Source of the DNA: Duncaniella sp.
GTDB taxonomy: Bacteria > Bacteroidota > Bacteroidia > Bacteroidales > Muribaculaceae
Length of the DNA stretch: 35,207 nt
Reading direction: 5' to 3'
Assembly: GCA_029056055.1 (NCBI GenBank)
Contig: JAIDCC010000058.1
Location: forward strand, 1-35,207
Below are positions 1-8,642 of this stretch, piece after piece (position 1 is the stretch's first letter; the number at the start of each line of letters is the position of its first letter). The notes beneath the pieces were generated by a model that saw only the letters and a program-made list of their open reading frames with translations, was not told the DNA's origin and did not search any database. Made by a program: the position numbers and the translations under genes.

Positions 1-1350
1 GGCGGAGAGGCGGGAGAATTCGCGGCGGATGAGGATGAGGGTGACGAGGGTGGCCATGCAGTCGGCGACGGGGAATGAAATCCAAACACCGTCGAGGCCG
101 TAGCGCGCGGGGAGAACGAGGAGAAGCGGGATGAGGAAAATGACTTGTCGCGCGAGGGAGAGGATGATGGCGAGCGAGGCGCGGCCAATGCTCTGGAAGT
201 AGTTGGTGGTGACAATCTGGAATCCGACGAATAGGAAAGCCGACATTGCAAGTGTGAGACAGCGGACGGTCTGCGAGATGAGTTCGGCGTCGGAGGTGAA
301 AGCACGGGCGATGTAGTAGGGGAAGAAATGTCCGACAAGCTGGCCCGTGGTGACAACGGCTGTGGCTACGATGACGGCAATGAGGTAGGCGCGGCGCAGA
401 CGATGGTAGCATCCGGCACCGTAGTTGTAGCCGACGATGGGTTGCATGCCCTGACAGATGCCGATGACGAAAAGAGTTAGGAGCGACGTGAAGGAGACGA
501 AGACGCCCGCAGCGGCGACTGCGGTGTCTCCGCCATAGGTAAGAAGGCTCTTGTTGATGAGCACGTTGATGAAACACGCGGCGGCGTTGACGAGCGAGGG
601 AGCCGCGCCGATGGAGATGATTGACCAGACCACGCGGAGACGCAGGCGGTAGAGCGAGGCGTCGGGGAGGAAGCGGAGTGTGGAGGAGCGTCGGAAAAAG
701 TGGGCAAAAACGAAGAGAGCCGAGAGAGCCATCGAGGCATCTGTGGCAAGCGCGGCGCCTTTGATGCCGAGACGGAGCTGATAGATGAACACAGGCACGA
801 GCACCACGTTGACCGCCGCTCCGATGAACATCGTGACCATGGCTTTGACGGGATAGCCGGAGGCACGCATGAAGTTGTTGAATGTAAAGGCGTAGGAGGT
901 CAACGCAATACCGGGGAGCACGTAGAGCATGTATTCGCGTGCGTAAGGGAGAGTGACTTCGCTTGCACCGAACGCGCGGAGGATGGGGTCGAGAAAGAGA
1001 GTGAAGACGCCGAGGTAGAGACAGATGAGGATAGAGAGAAGCACGAGCGAGTTGCCGAGGACACGCTGCGCGTCGGCGAGACGATTTTGTCCGAGAAGAA
1101 TGGAGACACGCGCCGAGCCGCCCGCACCGATGAGCACGCCGAGGGCGGCTTCGAGGTTCATGACAGGGAAAGTCACGGCGAGACCGGCAATGGCGTCAGG
1201 GCCGACCACCTGCCCGATGAAAATGCGCCCGACGATGTTGTAGAGCGACATGACGAGCATACCGGTGACGGCGGGGAGGCTGTAGCGGAAAAGAAGCCGT
1301 CCGATGGGGGCGGAGGAAAGTTCTGTGAGACGGGTATCGGATGAGGGCAT
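1..1350 (-). CDS. MATE family efflux transporter, C-terminus cut by window edge
   Basis: The frame is open from an ATG at 1350 down to base 1 (450 codons, no stop), so the 3' end lies outside the window. The translation begins MPSSDTRLTELSS and continues as a very hydrophobic protein with the pattern of the MATE fold (normally 12 membrane segments, about 440-460 residues): an early helix carrying LPAVTGMLVMSLYNIVGRIF, a glycine-rich stretch near GAGGSARVSILLGQN, and GICQGMQPIVGYNYGAG after the midpoint. MATE proteins export drugs or metabolites across the inner membrane using Na+ or H+ gradients; the substrate cannot be read from sequence. It follows the PASTA gene on the same strand with a 156-base gap, so it may be read through from that operon or have its own weak promoter. 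Family call is firm, substrate unknown. Confidence 0.9.
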   Translation of the reverse strand, partial: MPSSDTRLTELSSAPIGRLLFRYSLPAVTGMLVMSLYNIVGRIFIGQVVGPDAIAGLAVTFPVMNLEAALGVLIGAGGSARVSILLGQNRLADAQRVLGNSLVLLSILICLYLGVFTLFLDPILRAFGASEVTLPYAREYMLYVLPGIALTSYAFTFNNFMRASGYPVKAMVTMFIGAAVNVVLVPVFIYQLRLGIKGAALATDASMALSALFVFAHFFRRSSTLRFLPDASLYRLRLRVVWSIISIGAAPSLVNAAACFINVLINKSLLTYGGDTAVAAAGVFVSFTSLLTLFVIGICQGMQPIVGYNYGAGCYHRLRRAYLIAVIVATAVVTTGQLVGHFFPYYIARAFTSDAELISQTVRCLTLAMSAFLFVGFQIVTTNYFQSIGRASLAIILSLARQVIFLIPLLLVLPARYGLDGVWISFPVADCMATLVTLILIRREFSRLSA

Positions 1351-1480
1351 TTTTGACGATTGGAGAGAGTGCGGAGGGCGATTCGGTGATTATCGCACCT
1401 TCGCGGAGAAGAGATGTGTTATTTTTGCAAAGTGTCGGGAGCGGGGTTATCAGACGGCTCCGGGCTGACGCCGCAGTGGT

Positions 1481-1498
1481 GACGGCGCGGGGGCCGTC
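1481..1498 (-). terminator. possible hairpin after the PASTA gene
   Basis: GACGGC at 1481-1486 pairs with GCCGTC at 1493-1498 around a 6-base loop, just past the PASTA stop codon at 1507. A competing outer pairing, GCTCCG (1467-1472) with CGGAGC (1498-1503), is also possible. No U-run follows on the minus strand, so a terminator role is only tentative. Confidence 0.3.
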
Positions 1499-1506
1499 GG
1501 AGCGTG

Positions 1507-2100
1507 TCAGAAGAGGTCGAGATGGTCGGAGGGAGTCGTGGCGTCGGTGCTGTCGGGGATTGAGTCGGAGAAGATTTCGGGGGCACCTTCGCCGACCTCG
1601 AGGACGATGTTGGCAGTGACGGGGACGCGAGCGCCGGCCGAGACGCGTGTTCCGTTGTAGAGCACGCTTAGAACGAGATCTTTGAAATCGCTGGGAACAG
1701 TACGTACGGTGACGTTTTTGATGTCGAGACCATCGAGGATGGAACGCGCCTGACGCAGAGAAATGTCGGTCAATGCGGGGAGAGTGACCGTCTTAGGCGA
1801 AAGGGCGTTGATGACGAGGAAAACCTCGCGGCCCTCCTTGACGACGGTGCCGACCTTGGGATTTTGCTCGATGACAGTGCCGGGCGCAGTGCGGGAGTCA
1901 TAGACGGAATCGCTGATGCAGCCCACGAGGCCTTCGGCATGAAGAGCGTCGAGAGCCTCGGAATAGGAAAGCGAGCGCACCGAGGGGACGGTGATTGTGT
2001 CGCCGTGACGGGTCCAAGAATCGAGCCACAGAGATGTGAGCCAGAGCACAACGAAAAAAGCGGCAACCATGCCGAGCACGTTAAGCAGGATTTTCTTCAT
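1507..2100 (-). CDS. membrane-anchored PASTA domain protein
   Basis: A 197-residue protein with a short cytoplasmic start (MKKILLN), one membrane helix at about residues 8-26, then an extracytoplasmic part with two PASTA-like repeats at about 35-99 and 102-170. Typical features are TVPSVRSLSYSEALDAL, then VIEQNPKVGTVVKEG in the first repeat. The tail is short and acidic. PASTA domains bind peptidoglycan or muropeptides in Ser/Thr kinases and penicillin-binding proteins; here there is no kinase or transpeptidase domain, so it is a stand-alone cell-wall-facing protein, as is common in Bacteroidetes. Its ATG overlaps the lon stop codon as ATGA (2100-2097), which suggests translational coupling to lon. 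The precise function is unknown. Confidence 0.88.
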   Translation of the reverse strand: MKKILLNVLGMVAAFFVVLWLTSLWLDSWTRHGDTITVPSVRSLSYSEALDALHAEGLVGCISDSVYDSRTAPGTVIEQNPKVGTVVKEGREVFLVINALSPKTVTLPALTDISLRQARSILDGLDIKNVTVRTVPSDFKDLVLSVLYNGTRVSAGARVPVTANIVLEVGEGAPEIFSDSIPDSTDATTPSDHLDLF

Positions 2101-4502
2101 TTCGACGAGCTTTGCAGACCGGGTAGGGCAATAGCCCAGACGTCGGTGATGGTTTTGACAAAATGGAAAGTGACGCCTTCGAGATAGGAAGGACGGATTT
2201 CTTCTAGGTCCTTACGATTGTCTTCGCAAAGGATGATGTCGGAGATGCCGGCGCGCTTAGCGGCGAGAATCTTCTCCTTTATGCCACCGACGGGGAGCAC
2301 CTTGCCGCGCAGGGTGAGTTCGCCGGTCATGGCGAGGCGCTCGCGGACAGGCACACCGGAGAGAGCCGACATGACAGCCGTGGCGAGGGTGATTCCGGCC
2401 GAGGGCCCATCCTTGGGGATAGCACCTTCGGGCACATGGATATGGAGAGAATGAGAATCGAGCCACTCAATGTCGCGGCCGGAGAGGTCGACGCGCTTGC
2501 GCACCACCTGCATGGCAATGACGGCGCTTTCCTTCATAACGTCGCCGAGGTTGCCTGTCAGAGTGGGACGGTCGCCCTTTCCGGGGGTGAACGAAGCCTC
2601 GATGAACAGGATTTCGCCACCGACAGCCGTCCATGCGAGGCCGACGGCCACACCGGGGACACCGGCCACTTCGTAACGGTCGGGGGTGAAACGCGCCACG
2701 CCGAGCATCTCGCGCACGTCGGCAGGAGAGACGGAAAGCGAGAAATCGGAGCCGCGCATCTTGCGGAGCACAATGGCACGGAGGATCTTCTTGATAGACT
2801 TTTCGAGCTGACGGACGCCACTCTCGGCGGTGTAGCTCTCGATGATGCGCATAAGGGCGTCAGGCTCGAACGTCACCTCGTCGGGACGGAAGCCGTTGGC
2901 CTCGGCAGCGCGGGGGATGAGGTGGCGGCGGGCAATCTCGACTTTCTCTTCGGGCAGGTAGCCGGAGATGTCGATGACCTCCATGCGGTCGAGCAGAGGC
3001 TGCTGAATGGAGGCGAGAGTGTTGGCCGTGGCAATGAAAAGCACCTTCGAGAGGTCGTAGTCGATGTCGACGTAATTGTCGTGGAAACGGACGTTCTGCT
3101 CAGGGTCGAGCACTTCGAGGAGAGCCGACGAGGGGTCGCCCTTCACGCCGTCGCCGAGTTTGTCAATCTCGTCGAGGAGGAGCACGGGATTTGAGGTGCC
3201 GGAGCGTTTGATGGCATCAATGATGCGACCCGGCATAGCGCCGATGTAGGTGCGTCGATGGCCGCGGATTTCGCTTTCGTCATGGACACCACCGAGCGAC
3301 ACGCGCTGATACTTGCGACCGAGAGCCGAAGCGATGGACTGGCCGAGCGAAGTCTTGCCCACGCCGGGGGCGCCGACGAGGCAGATGATGGGCGCGGGGG
3401 CATCGGGGGTGTTCATCATCACGGCCAGCTGCTCGAGCACGCGCTCCTTGACTTTCTCGAGTCCGTAGTGGTCGCGGTCGAGCACGTTCTCGGCCTCCTT
3501 GAAGTCGGTGTTGAGGTCGGAGAAAGTGCCCCAGGGGAGCGAAAGGAGCAAGTCGAGATAGCTGTACTGCGTGGCATAGTCGGGCGATTGCGGAGGATAC
3601 TTCGTGAGCTTGTCGAGTTCCTTCCGGAAAGTCTTGCGCACGGAGTCGGGGAAGTTGACGCTCTCGGCACGCTTGGAGAGTTCGGCCAAATCGTCATCGT
3701 TACCGGCGCCGAAAAGCTCGGCACGCAGGGCATCGTATTGAGTCTGGAGCAACTGACGGCGCTGCTGCCCGCTCATCAGATGATGCGTGCGCTGACGCAC
3801 CTCGTCTCGCAGGCGAAGAATCTGCTCGGTGCGGTCGAGAGCCGCGAGGAGCTCGTAAGTGCGGTCTTTGATGCGACGCTTGCGGAGCATCTCGAGCTTG
3901 GAGAGAGGGTCGACAGGCGCGTTGGTGGAAATCAGATTGACGAGAAGCACGGGGTCTTCAACGCCGGAGAAATCCATTCCGTCGGGCTGGCGCTCGTCAC
4001 TTTCGGCCTCCTTGACACGCTTGAAAGCATTGCGGAGCATATCGAGCATGACGACAAACATAGGGTCGGTGTCGCGAGGCTTCTGCTCGGACACCGGAAT
4101 GGCGGCCACGGCGAGTTCGCCGGGTACACGAGAGCAAGTCACGGGAGACTTGAGTTTGATTTTCGAGGCACCGGCGAGAATAGCGGTCTTCTCGCCGTCG
4201 GGCAACTCGATGACCTTCATCACGCGCGCCACGACACCATAATCATAGAGGTCGCCGAAAGTGGGAAACCCGATTTCGGGGTCTTTCTGACAGACCACAG
4301 CCACGAAGAAATCCTGCTCTTCGGCAGCCTCGCAGACGCGGATGGAGGCCTCGCGGGTGAGTTGGATAGGAAAAGACACCCCGGGGAAAAGCACAAAATT
4401 GCGGGTAGCCACCACCGGGAGTTCGTTGTAGTCGGGGATGGCTTCAAGAGCTTCTTTCGTATTAATAGAGTCGACAGTTACTATAGGAGAACGTCTTGAC
4501 AT
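2097..4502 (-). CDS. lon: ATP-dependent protease La (Lon)
   Basis: An 801-residue, full-length LonA-type protease that degrades misfolded and regulatory proteins in the cytoplasm. In order: an N-terminal substrate-binding domain (about 28-235), a helical linker, an AAA+ module with Walker [10 protein letters not shown] at 377-385 and Walker [10 protein letters not shown] at 441-449, and a C-terminal protease domain with catalytic Ser701 in KDGPSAG and Lys744 in GGIKEK. All key residues are present, so the enzyme should be active. The N-terminus starts [12 protein letters not shown]. It lies 17 bases after the MlaF-like gene and overlaps the PASTA gene by four bases. No heat-shock-type promoter was recognised directly upstream, and expression may come from the upstream operon. 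Confidence 0.97.
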   Translation of the reverse strand: MSRRSPIVTVDSINTKEALEAIPDYNELPVVATRNFVLFPGVSFPIQLTREASIRVCEAAEEQDFFVAVVCQKDPEIGFPTFGDLYDYGVVARVMKVIELPDGEKTAILAGASKIKLKSPVTCSRVPGELAVAAIPVSEQKPRDTDPMFVVMLDMLRNAFKRVKEAESDERQPDGMDFSGVEDPVLLVNLISTNAPVDPLSKLEMLRKRRIKDRTYELLAALDRTEQILRLRDEVRQRTHHLMSGQQRRQLLQTQYDALRAELFGAGNDDDLAELSKRAESVNFPDSVRKTFRKELDKLTKYPPQSPDYATQYSYLDLLLSLPWGTFSDLNTDFKEAENVLDRDHYGLEKVKERVLEQLAVMMNTPDAPAPIICLVGAPGVGKTSLGQSIASALGRKYQRVSLGGVHDESEIRGHRRTYIGAMPGRIIDAIKRSGTSNPVLLLDEIDKLGDGVKGDPSSALLEVLDPEQNVRFHDNYVDIDYDLSKVLFIATANTLASIQQPLLDRMEVIDISGYLPEEKVEIARRHLIPRAAEANGFRPDEVTFEPDALMRIIESYTAESGVRQLEKSIKKILRAIVLRKMRGSDFSLSVSPADVREMLGVARFTPDRYEVAGVPGVAVGLAWTAVGGEILFIEASFTPGKGDRPTLTGNLGDVMKESAVIAMQVVRKRVDLSGRDIEWLDSHSLHIHVPEGAIPKDGPSAGITLATAVMSALSGVPVRERLAMTGELTLRGKVLPVGGIKEKILAAKRAGISDIILCEDNRKDLEEIRPSYLEGVTFHFVKTITDVWAIALPGLQSSSK

Positions 4503-4519
4503 ATTTTGGTCTTGGGAAT

Positions 4520-5305
4520 TCAGTTAGTAGGGGGATAGGGCTTCTCGTTGGAGAGGACGTAGGCCTTGACTTTCTGGAAGAGGTCGTTGGCAAAGACGAA
4601 GGTGTTGAGCGCCTCGTTTGACGTGTGATATATTTTGTGCATATCGCCCACCCATTCGCGATGGCCGCGGTTGAGAAAGATGATGTTCTCGCCGATGCCG
4701 AGCACGGAGTTCATATCGTGGGTGTTGATGACGGTAGTGATGTTATACTCGTGGGTGATATCGGTGAGCAATTCGTCAATGACGATAGAGGTGCGGGGGT
4801 CGAGACCTGAGTTCGGCTCGTCGCAAAAGAGATACTTGGGATTGAGGGCGATGGCGCGGGCGATGGCCACACGTTTCTGCATACCGCCGGAGATTTCTGA
4901 GGGATACTTGTCGTCGGCGCCTTTGAGCTTGACGCGCTCCAGACAAAACTGGGCGCGTTCTTTGATTTCGGCGGCCGACATGCCCGAAAACATGCGCAGC
5001 GGAAACATGACGTTGCCGAGGACGGTCTCGGAGTCGAAGAGCGCCGAACCCTGAAAGAGCATACCGATTTCGGTGCGCAGCTGCTTGCGTTCGGAGCTCG
5101 ACATGGTGAGCTGGTTACGCCCGTCGAAAAGAATCTCACCGCGGTCGGGGGTGATGAGCCCCACCATAGACTTGAGCATGACGGTCTTTCCCGAGCCGCT
5201 CTGACCGATGATGAGGTTGGTCTTACCGGTCTCAAACGTGCAGGAGATGTCGTGGAGGATGGTCTTGCCGTCGAAGGCCTTGACCAGATTTTTTATCTCA
5301 ATCAT
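4520..5305 (-). CDS. ABC transporter ATPase, MlaF/Ttg2A-like
   Basis: A 261-residue ATPase with Walker A GQSGSGKT (34-41), Q-loop LFQGSALF (Gln85), signature SGGMQKR (139-145), Walker B YLFCDEP (158-164, Glu163) and switch His196 in NTHD. The SGGMQKR signature and the LFQGSALFDS stretch are typical of ATPases of the MCE/Mla group, which move phospholipids between the membranes of Gram-negative cells. It pairs with the MlaE-like permease directly upstream, overlapping it as ATGA (5305-5302). The MCE-domain partner (MlaD-like) is not in this window, so the complete transporter must be encoded partly elsewhere. ATPase assignment is certain; the lipid role is by family and neighbour. Confidence 0.92.
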   Translation of the reverse strand: MIEIKNLVKAFDGKTILHDISCTFETGKTNLIIGQSGSGKTVMLKSMVGLITPDRGEILFDGRNQLTMSSSERKQLRTEIGMLFQGSALFDSETVLGNVMFPLRMFSGMSAAEIKERAQFCLERVKLKGADDKYPSEISGGMQKRVAIARAIALNPKYLFCDEPNSGLDPRTSIVIDELLTDITHEYNITTVINTHDMNSVLGIGENIIFLNRGHREWVGDMHKIYHTSNEALNTFVFANDLFQKVKAYVLSNEKPYPPTN

Positions 5306-6051
5306 TGCAGGAGGAGTTTGGTGAGGATGACGTCGGCAAAGAGAATGAGGATGCTCGAAGCCACGACGGCGTTGGTGGAAGCCTTGCCGACGTCGAGCGA
5401 ACCGCCCTTGACATAGTAGCCGTAGAACGAGGCCACGGAAGTGATGATGACCGAGAAGAAGAGCGACTTAATCAGACCATACCACACATACCATTCCTGA
5501 AACATGGTCTGGATGCCGTAGATGAACTGATTGAGGGGGATGAGGTCGGTGAACGCAGCGATGAACACGCCTCCGAGAAACGACGTGAAGATGCAGAACA
5601 GCACGAGCACGGGCATGAAAATCAGGAAGCCCACCACCTTGGGGAGCACGAGGAAATTGGCCGAGTTGATGCCCATGATGTCGAGGGCGTCGATTTGCTC
5701 GGTGACGCGCATGGTGCCGATTTCAGAAGCGATGTTCGACCCCACTTTGCCTGCCAGAATGAGGCAGAGGATAGAGTTGGAAAACTCAAGCAGGATGATT
5801 TCGCGCGTGGCCAGACCCGTAGAATAGGATGGAATGAGCGGCGACGAAATGTTGAGCTGCATCTGAATGGTCATCACCGCGCCGATGAAGAGCGAGATGA
5901 TAATGACCAGAGGGATAGAGTCGACGCCGAGTTTGGTGACTTCGTCGACAGTGCGCTTCAGAAAAGTGCGGAAACGGTCGGGGCGCCCCATGACGCGGGT
6001 CATGAAGATGCAATATCGCCCGAAGGTCTCTATGAATTCGGAAATAATCAC
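5302..6051 (-). CDS. ABC transporter permease, MlaE-like
   Basis: A 249-residue integral membrane protein with about five to six hydrophobic segments, including VIIISLFIGAVMTIQMQLN near residue 50 and a C-terminal helix ending in ILILFADVILTKLLL. The conserved family stretch EIGTMRVTEQIDAL is present after the third hydrophobic block and identifies the MlaE/YrbE permease family of phospholipid transporters. It starts 20 bases after the hisS stop and overlaps the ATPase gene, so the two form one transcription and probably one translation unit. A membrane permease of the MCE system is the only fitting family; the direction of lipid movement cannot be inferred. Confidence 0.93.
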   Translation of the reverse strand: MIISEFIETFGRYCIFMTRVMGRPDRFRTFLKRTVDEVTKLGVDSIPLVIIISLFIGAVMTIQMQLNISSPLIPSYSTGLATREIILLEFSNSILCLILAGKVGSNIASEIGTMRVTEQIDALDIMGINSANFLVLPKVVGFLIFMPVLVLFCIFTSFLGGVFIAAFTDLIPLNQFIYGIQTMFQEWYVWYGLIKSLFFSVIITSVASFYGYYVKGGSLDVGKASTNAVVASSILILFADVILTKLLLQ

Positions 6052-6071
6052 GGCGTAGGGAAGGTGAAAGG

Positions 6072-7439
6072 TCAGGCGTTGGCCAGAGTTGAGACAAAAT
6101 CATCGAAGCCCACGGCAGTCTGCGTGCCGGAGGTCATGTCTTTGAGGGTCACTTCACGGCGTGCGAGTTCATCGGAGCCGATGATGGCCACGAAAGGCAC
6201 GGCGAGAGCGTCGGCACGGCTCATCTGCTTTTTCATTTTGGCGGCTTCGGGATAGAGTTCGGCCGAGATGCCGGCGGCGCGGACCTCCTTGATGAGACGC
6301 AGCGAGGCCATGGCTTCCTGCTCGCCGAGGTTGGCAAACATCACCTTGACCGAAGAGGAAAGCGACGCGGGATAGAGGTCGAGGGTGTTGAGCACGTCGT
6401 AGATGCGGTCGGCGCCAAACGAGATGCCTACACCCGAAAGGCCGGGGGCACCGAAGACGCCGGTGAGATTGTCGTAGCGACCGCCGCCCGTAATCGAGCC
6501 GATGGCCACGTCGGCAGCCTTGACCTCGATGATGGTGCCGGTGTAGTAGTTGAGGCCGCGGGCCAGAGAGACGTCGAGTTCGAGCACGGCGCGGAGCCCG
6601 AGAGCCGCAGTGGTGTCCATTACGAAGCGCAGTTCCCTGACACCTTCGAGACCTGTCGGGCTTGAAGCGAGCAGCGTTTCGAGAGCGTCGAGACGCTCGG
6701 CGTTGGTGCCCGAAAGAGTGATTATGGGCACGACAGCCTCGACGGCCTCGGCAGAGAGTCCGCGCTCGATGAGTTCGGCCTTGACAGCGTCGAGACCGAT
6801 TTTGTCGATTTTGTCAATAGCCACAGTGATGTCGACAATCTTCTCGGGGGCACCGATGACCTCGGCTATGCCAGAGAGCACCTTGCGGTTGTTGAGCTTG
6901 ATGACGATGCGGATGCCGAGACGGGCAAACACGTCGTCGACGAGCTGGAGGAGGTCGGTCTCGCAGAGGAGCGAGTCGCTGCCCACGACGTCGGCGTCAC
7001 ACTGATAGAACTCGCGATAGCGCCCCTTCTGCGGACGGTCGGCGCGCCAAACGGGTTGAATCTGATAGCGCTTGAAAGGCATATTGAGCTCGGCGCGGTG
7101 CATCACGACGAAACGGGCGAAAGGCACGGTCAAGTCGTAGCGCAGACCTTTTTCGCACAGAGCGCCGGCGAGACGGTTGGAAGCCCCCTCGGCAATCTGC
7201 TCCGGGCTCACCCCTTTGAGAAAATCGCCGGAGTTGAGAATCTTGAAAAGAAGCTTGTCGCCTTCGTCGCCATACTTTCCCATGAGAGTGGAAAGATTTT
7301 CCATAGCGGGCGTTTCAATCTGCTGAAAACCGTAGAGACCGAACACTTCGCGGATGGTAGAAAAAATATAGTTGCGACGGGCCATTTCGGCGGGAGAGAA
7401 GTCACGTGTACCTTTGGGTATGGAGGGTTTCTGTGCCAT
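6072..7439 (-). CDS. hisS: histidyl-tRNA synthetase
   Basis: A 455-residue class II aminoacyl-tRNA synthetase that charges tRNA-His. Visible motifs are the N-terminal KGTRDFSP (9-16), [11 protein letters not shown] (101-111) around motif 1/2, motif 2 [14 protein letters not shown] (140-153), the histidine-specific loop [11 protein letters not shown] (292-302), and motif 3 near [11 protein letters not shown] (336-346), followed by an anticodon-binding domain (about 365-455). Length matches the bacterial/eukaryote-like HisRS subgroup found in Bacteroidetes. It heads the minus-strand run that continues into mlaE, mlaF, lon and the PASTA gene, and shares a divergent promoter region with nfo. Confidence 0.97.
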   Translation of the reverse strand: MAQKPSIPKGTRDFSPAEMARRNYIFSTIREVFGLYGFQQIETPAMENLSTLMGKYGDEGDKLLFKILNSGDFLKGVSPEQIAEGASNRLAGALCEKGLRYDLTVPFARFVVMHRAELNMPFKRYQIQPVWRADRPQKGRYREFYQCDADVVGSDSLLCETDLLQLVDDVFARLGIRIVIKLNNRKVLSGIAEVIGAPEKIVDITVAIDKIDKIGLDAVKAELIERGLSAEAVEAVVPIITLSGTNAERLDALETLLASSPTGLEGVRELRFVMDTTAALGLRAVLELDVSLARGLNYYTGTIIEVKAADVAIGSITGGGRYDNLTGVFGAPGLSGVGISFGADRIYDVLNTLDLYPASLSSSVKVMFANLGEQEAMASLRLIKEVRAAGISAELYPEAAKMKKQMSRADALAVPFVAIIGSDELARREVTLKDMTSGTQTAVGFDDFVSTLANA

Positions 7440-7543
7440 TGCTATTGGGTTTTACAACGCTGACTCGCGGCGGTCTTAGAGTTAAATAGATTTAAATGTT
7501 CCTACCGTGGAGTGTCCGCCTCCTGCATCAGCGACAAAATTTC

Positions 7544-7574
7544 TTGCAAAGATACGGATTTTTTCTTAAATTTG
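7544..7574 (+). promoter_or_regulatory. nfo promoter (-33 and -7 elements)
   Basis: TTG at 7544-7546 and TAAATTTG at 7567-7574 are separated by 20 bases, matching the Bacteroidetes -33/-7 architecture. Transcription would begin near 7582, giving an approximately 88-base leader before the nfo ATG at 7670. Confidence 0.7.
7546..7554 (-). promoter_or_regulatory. hisS promoter -7 element
   Basis: Read on the minus strand this is TATCTTTGC, a perfect match to the Bacteroidetes -7 consensus TAnnTTTG. It would start a leader of roughly 100 bases before the hisS ATG at 7439. No clear TTTG was seen at the -33 position. The element overlaps the -33 TTG of the opposing nfo promoter. Confidence 0.7.
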
Positions 7575-7588
7575 CAGCATAAAGTCAC

Positions 7589-7618
7589 GGTCAAAATTTC
7601 GCTGCGGCAATTTTGACC
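7589..7618 (+). other. inverted repeat at 5' end of nfo leader
   Basis: GGTCAAAATT (7589-7598) and AATTTTGACC (7609-7618) form a perfect 10-base inverted repeat with a 10-base spacer. It begins a few bases after the predicted nfo transcription start, so it could be a 5' stem in the mRNA or an operator site. Confidence 0.55.
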
Positions 7619-7669
7619 AAATAATTATACTTACAGTCCCATCTTTCCACACCCCCATAAACACGACTT

Positions 7670-8521
7670 ATGAAATTCATAGGTGCGCATGTATCTACAG
7701 AAAACGGAGTGGCTCAAGCTCCGCTCAACGCCGCCGCGATAGGCGCGCGCTCGTTTGCCCTCTTCACCCGCAACCCGGCGCGATGGCGCTCGAAAGCCCT
7801 GACGGCAAAAGATATCGCCGCTTTCAAGGCCAACTGCGAGGAACTCGGTTTCGAACCGGGGCAGATACTCCCCCACGACAGCTACCTCATCAATCTCGGC
7901 GCGCCCGACCCCGAGAAACTCGCCAAGAGCCGCGAGGCGTTTCTTGACGAACTGCTGCGCTGTCAACAACTCGGGCTGACGATGCTCAACTTCCACCCCG
8001 GGTCGCATCTCAAAATGATTGACGAAAACGAATGTCTCGACCTGATAGCCGAAAGCCTCAACCTGCTGCTGGCCGAAACCGACGGCGTGAAGGCGGTGAT
8101 AGAAAACACCGCCGGGCAGGGGTCGAACCTGGGCTTCACGTTCGCCCAGATAGCACGCATCATCGACGGAGTGAAAGACAAGAGCCGCGTGGGAGTGTGT
8201 ATCGACACCTGCCACACCTACACCGCGGGCTACGACATCGCCACGCCCGAAGGCTATGCAGCCATGTGGGAGGAATTCGACAGGGTAATCGGGCCGGAGT
8301 ATCTTTGCGGAATGCACCTCAACGACACCCTCAAGACACTCGGCAGCCACGTCGACCGCCACGCCCCTATCGGCACCGGACTCCTCGGCCCCGACTTCTG
8401 GCGCCGCCTGATGACCGACAGCCGCGTGGACAACATCCCCCTGATACTCGAAACGCCCGAGCCCGACCTCTGGCCGCAGGAAATCGCGATGCTCAACGCC
8501 CTCGCCGCCGAAGCCGAATAA
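7670..8521 (+). CDS. nfo: deoxyribonuclease IV (AP endonuclease)
   Basis: A 283-residue endonuclease IV, which cuts DNA at abasic sites in base-excision repair using a three-zinc centre. All nine metal ligands are present: His69, His109, Glu145, Asp179, His182, His216, Asp229, His231 and Glu261. Their numbering is the same as in the Escherichia coli enzyme as I recall it. Family motifs include GAHVST at 5-10, NFHPG at 107-111, ENTAGQG at 145-151 and CIDTCHTYTAGYD at 177-189. Length is normal and the ATG at 7670 is the natural start. It is transcribed away from hisS; the downstream permease gene begins about 120 bases later and may be co-transcribed. Confidence 0.97.
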   Translation: MKFIGAHVSTENGVAQAPLNAAAIGARSFALFTRNPARWRSKALTAKDIAAFKANCEELGFEPGQILPHDSYLINLGAPDPEKLAKSREAFLDELLRCQQLGLTMLNFHPGSHLKMIDENECLDLIAESLNLLLAETDGVKAVIENTAGQGSNLGFTFAQIARIIDGVKDKSRVGVCIDTCHTYTAGYDIATPEGYAAMWEEFDRVIGPEYLCGMHLNDTLKTLGSHVDRHAPIGTGLLGPDFWRRLMTDSRVDNIPLILETPEPDLWPQEIAMLNALAAEAE

Positions 8522-8642
8522 GCAGACCCGAGCGCTGAGTCAGAACACAGAAAAATCTGTCCGCAAGACGCCGACCGGCATCGAAACGGACACCATGACA
8601 TACTTACTTTCTTTCCAAACTCTCAAAATCACAACATCAACA

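Noticed and set aside
1409-1418. TTATTTTTGC, a plus-strand match to TAnnTTTG
   Set aside because: No plus-strand gene follows in the next several kilobases; most likely a chance match in an AT-rich patch.
3258-4499. A 413-codon open frame on the plus strand
   Set aside because: It is the antisense shadow of lon and its translation has no recognisable domain.
8547-8560. Small hairpin ACAGA/TCTGT between nfo and the permease gene
   Set aside because: Only five base pairs; too weak to call a terminator or regulatory element.
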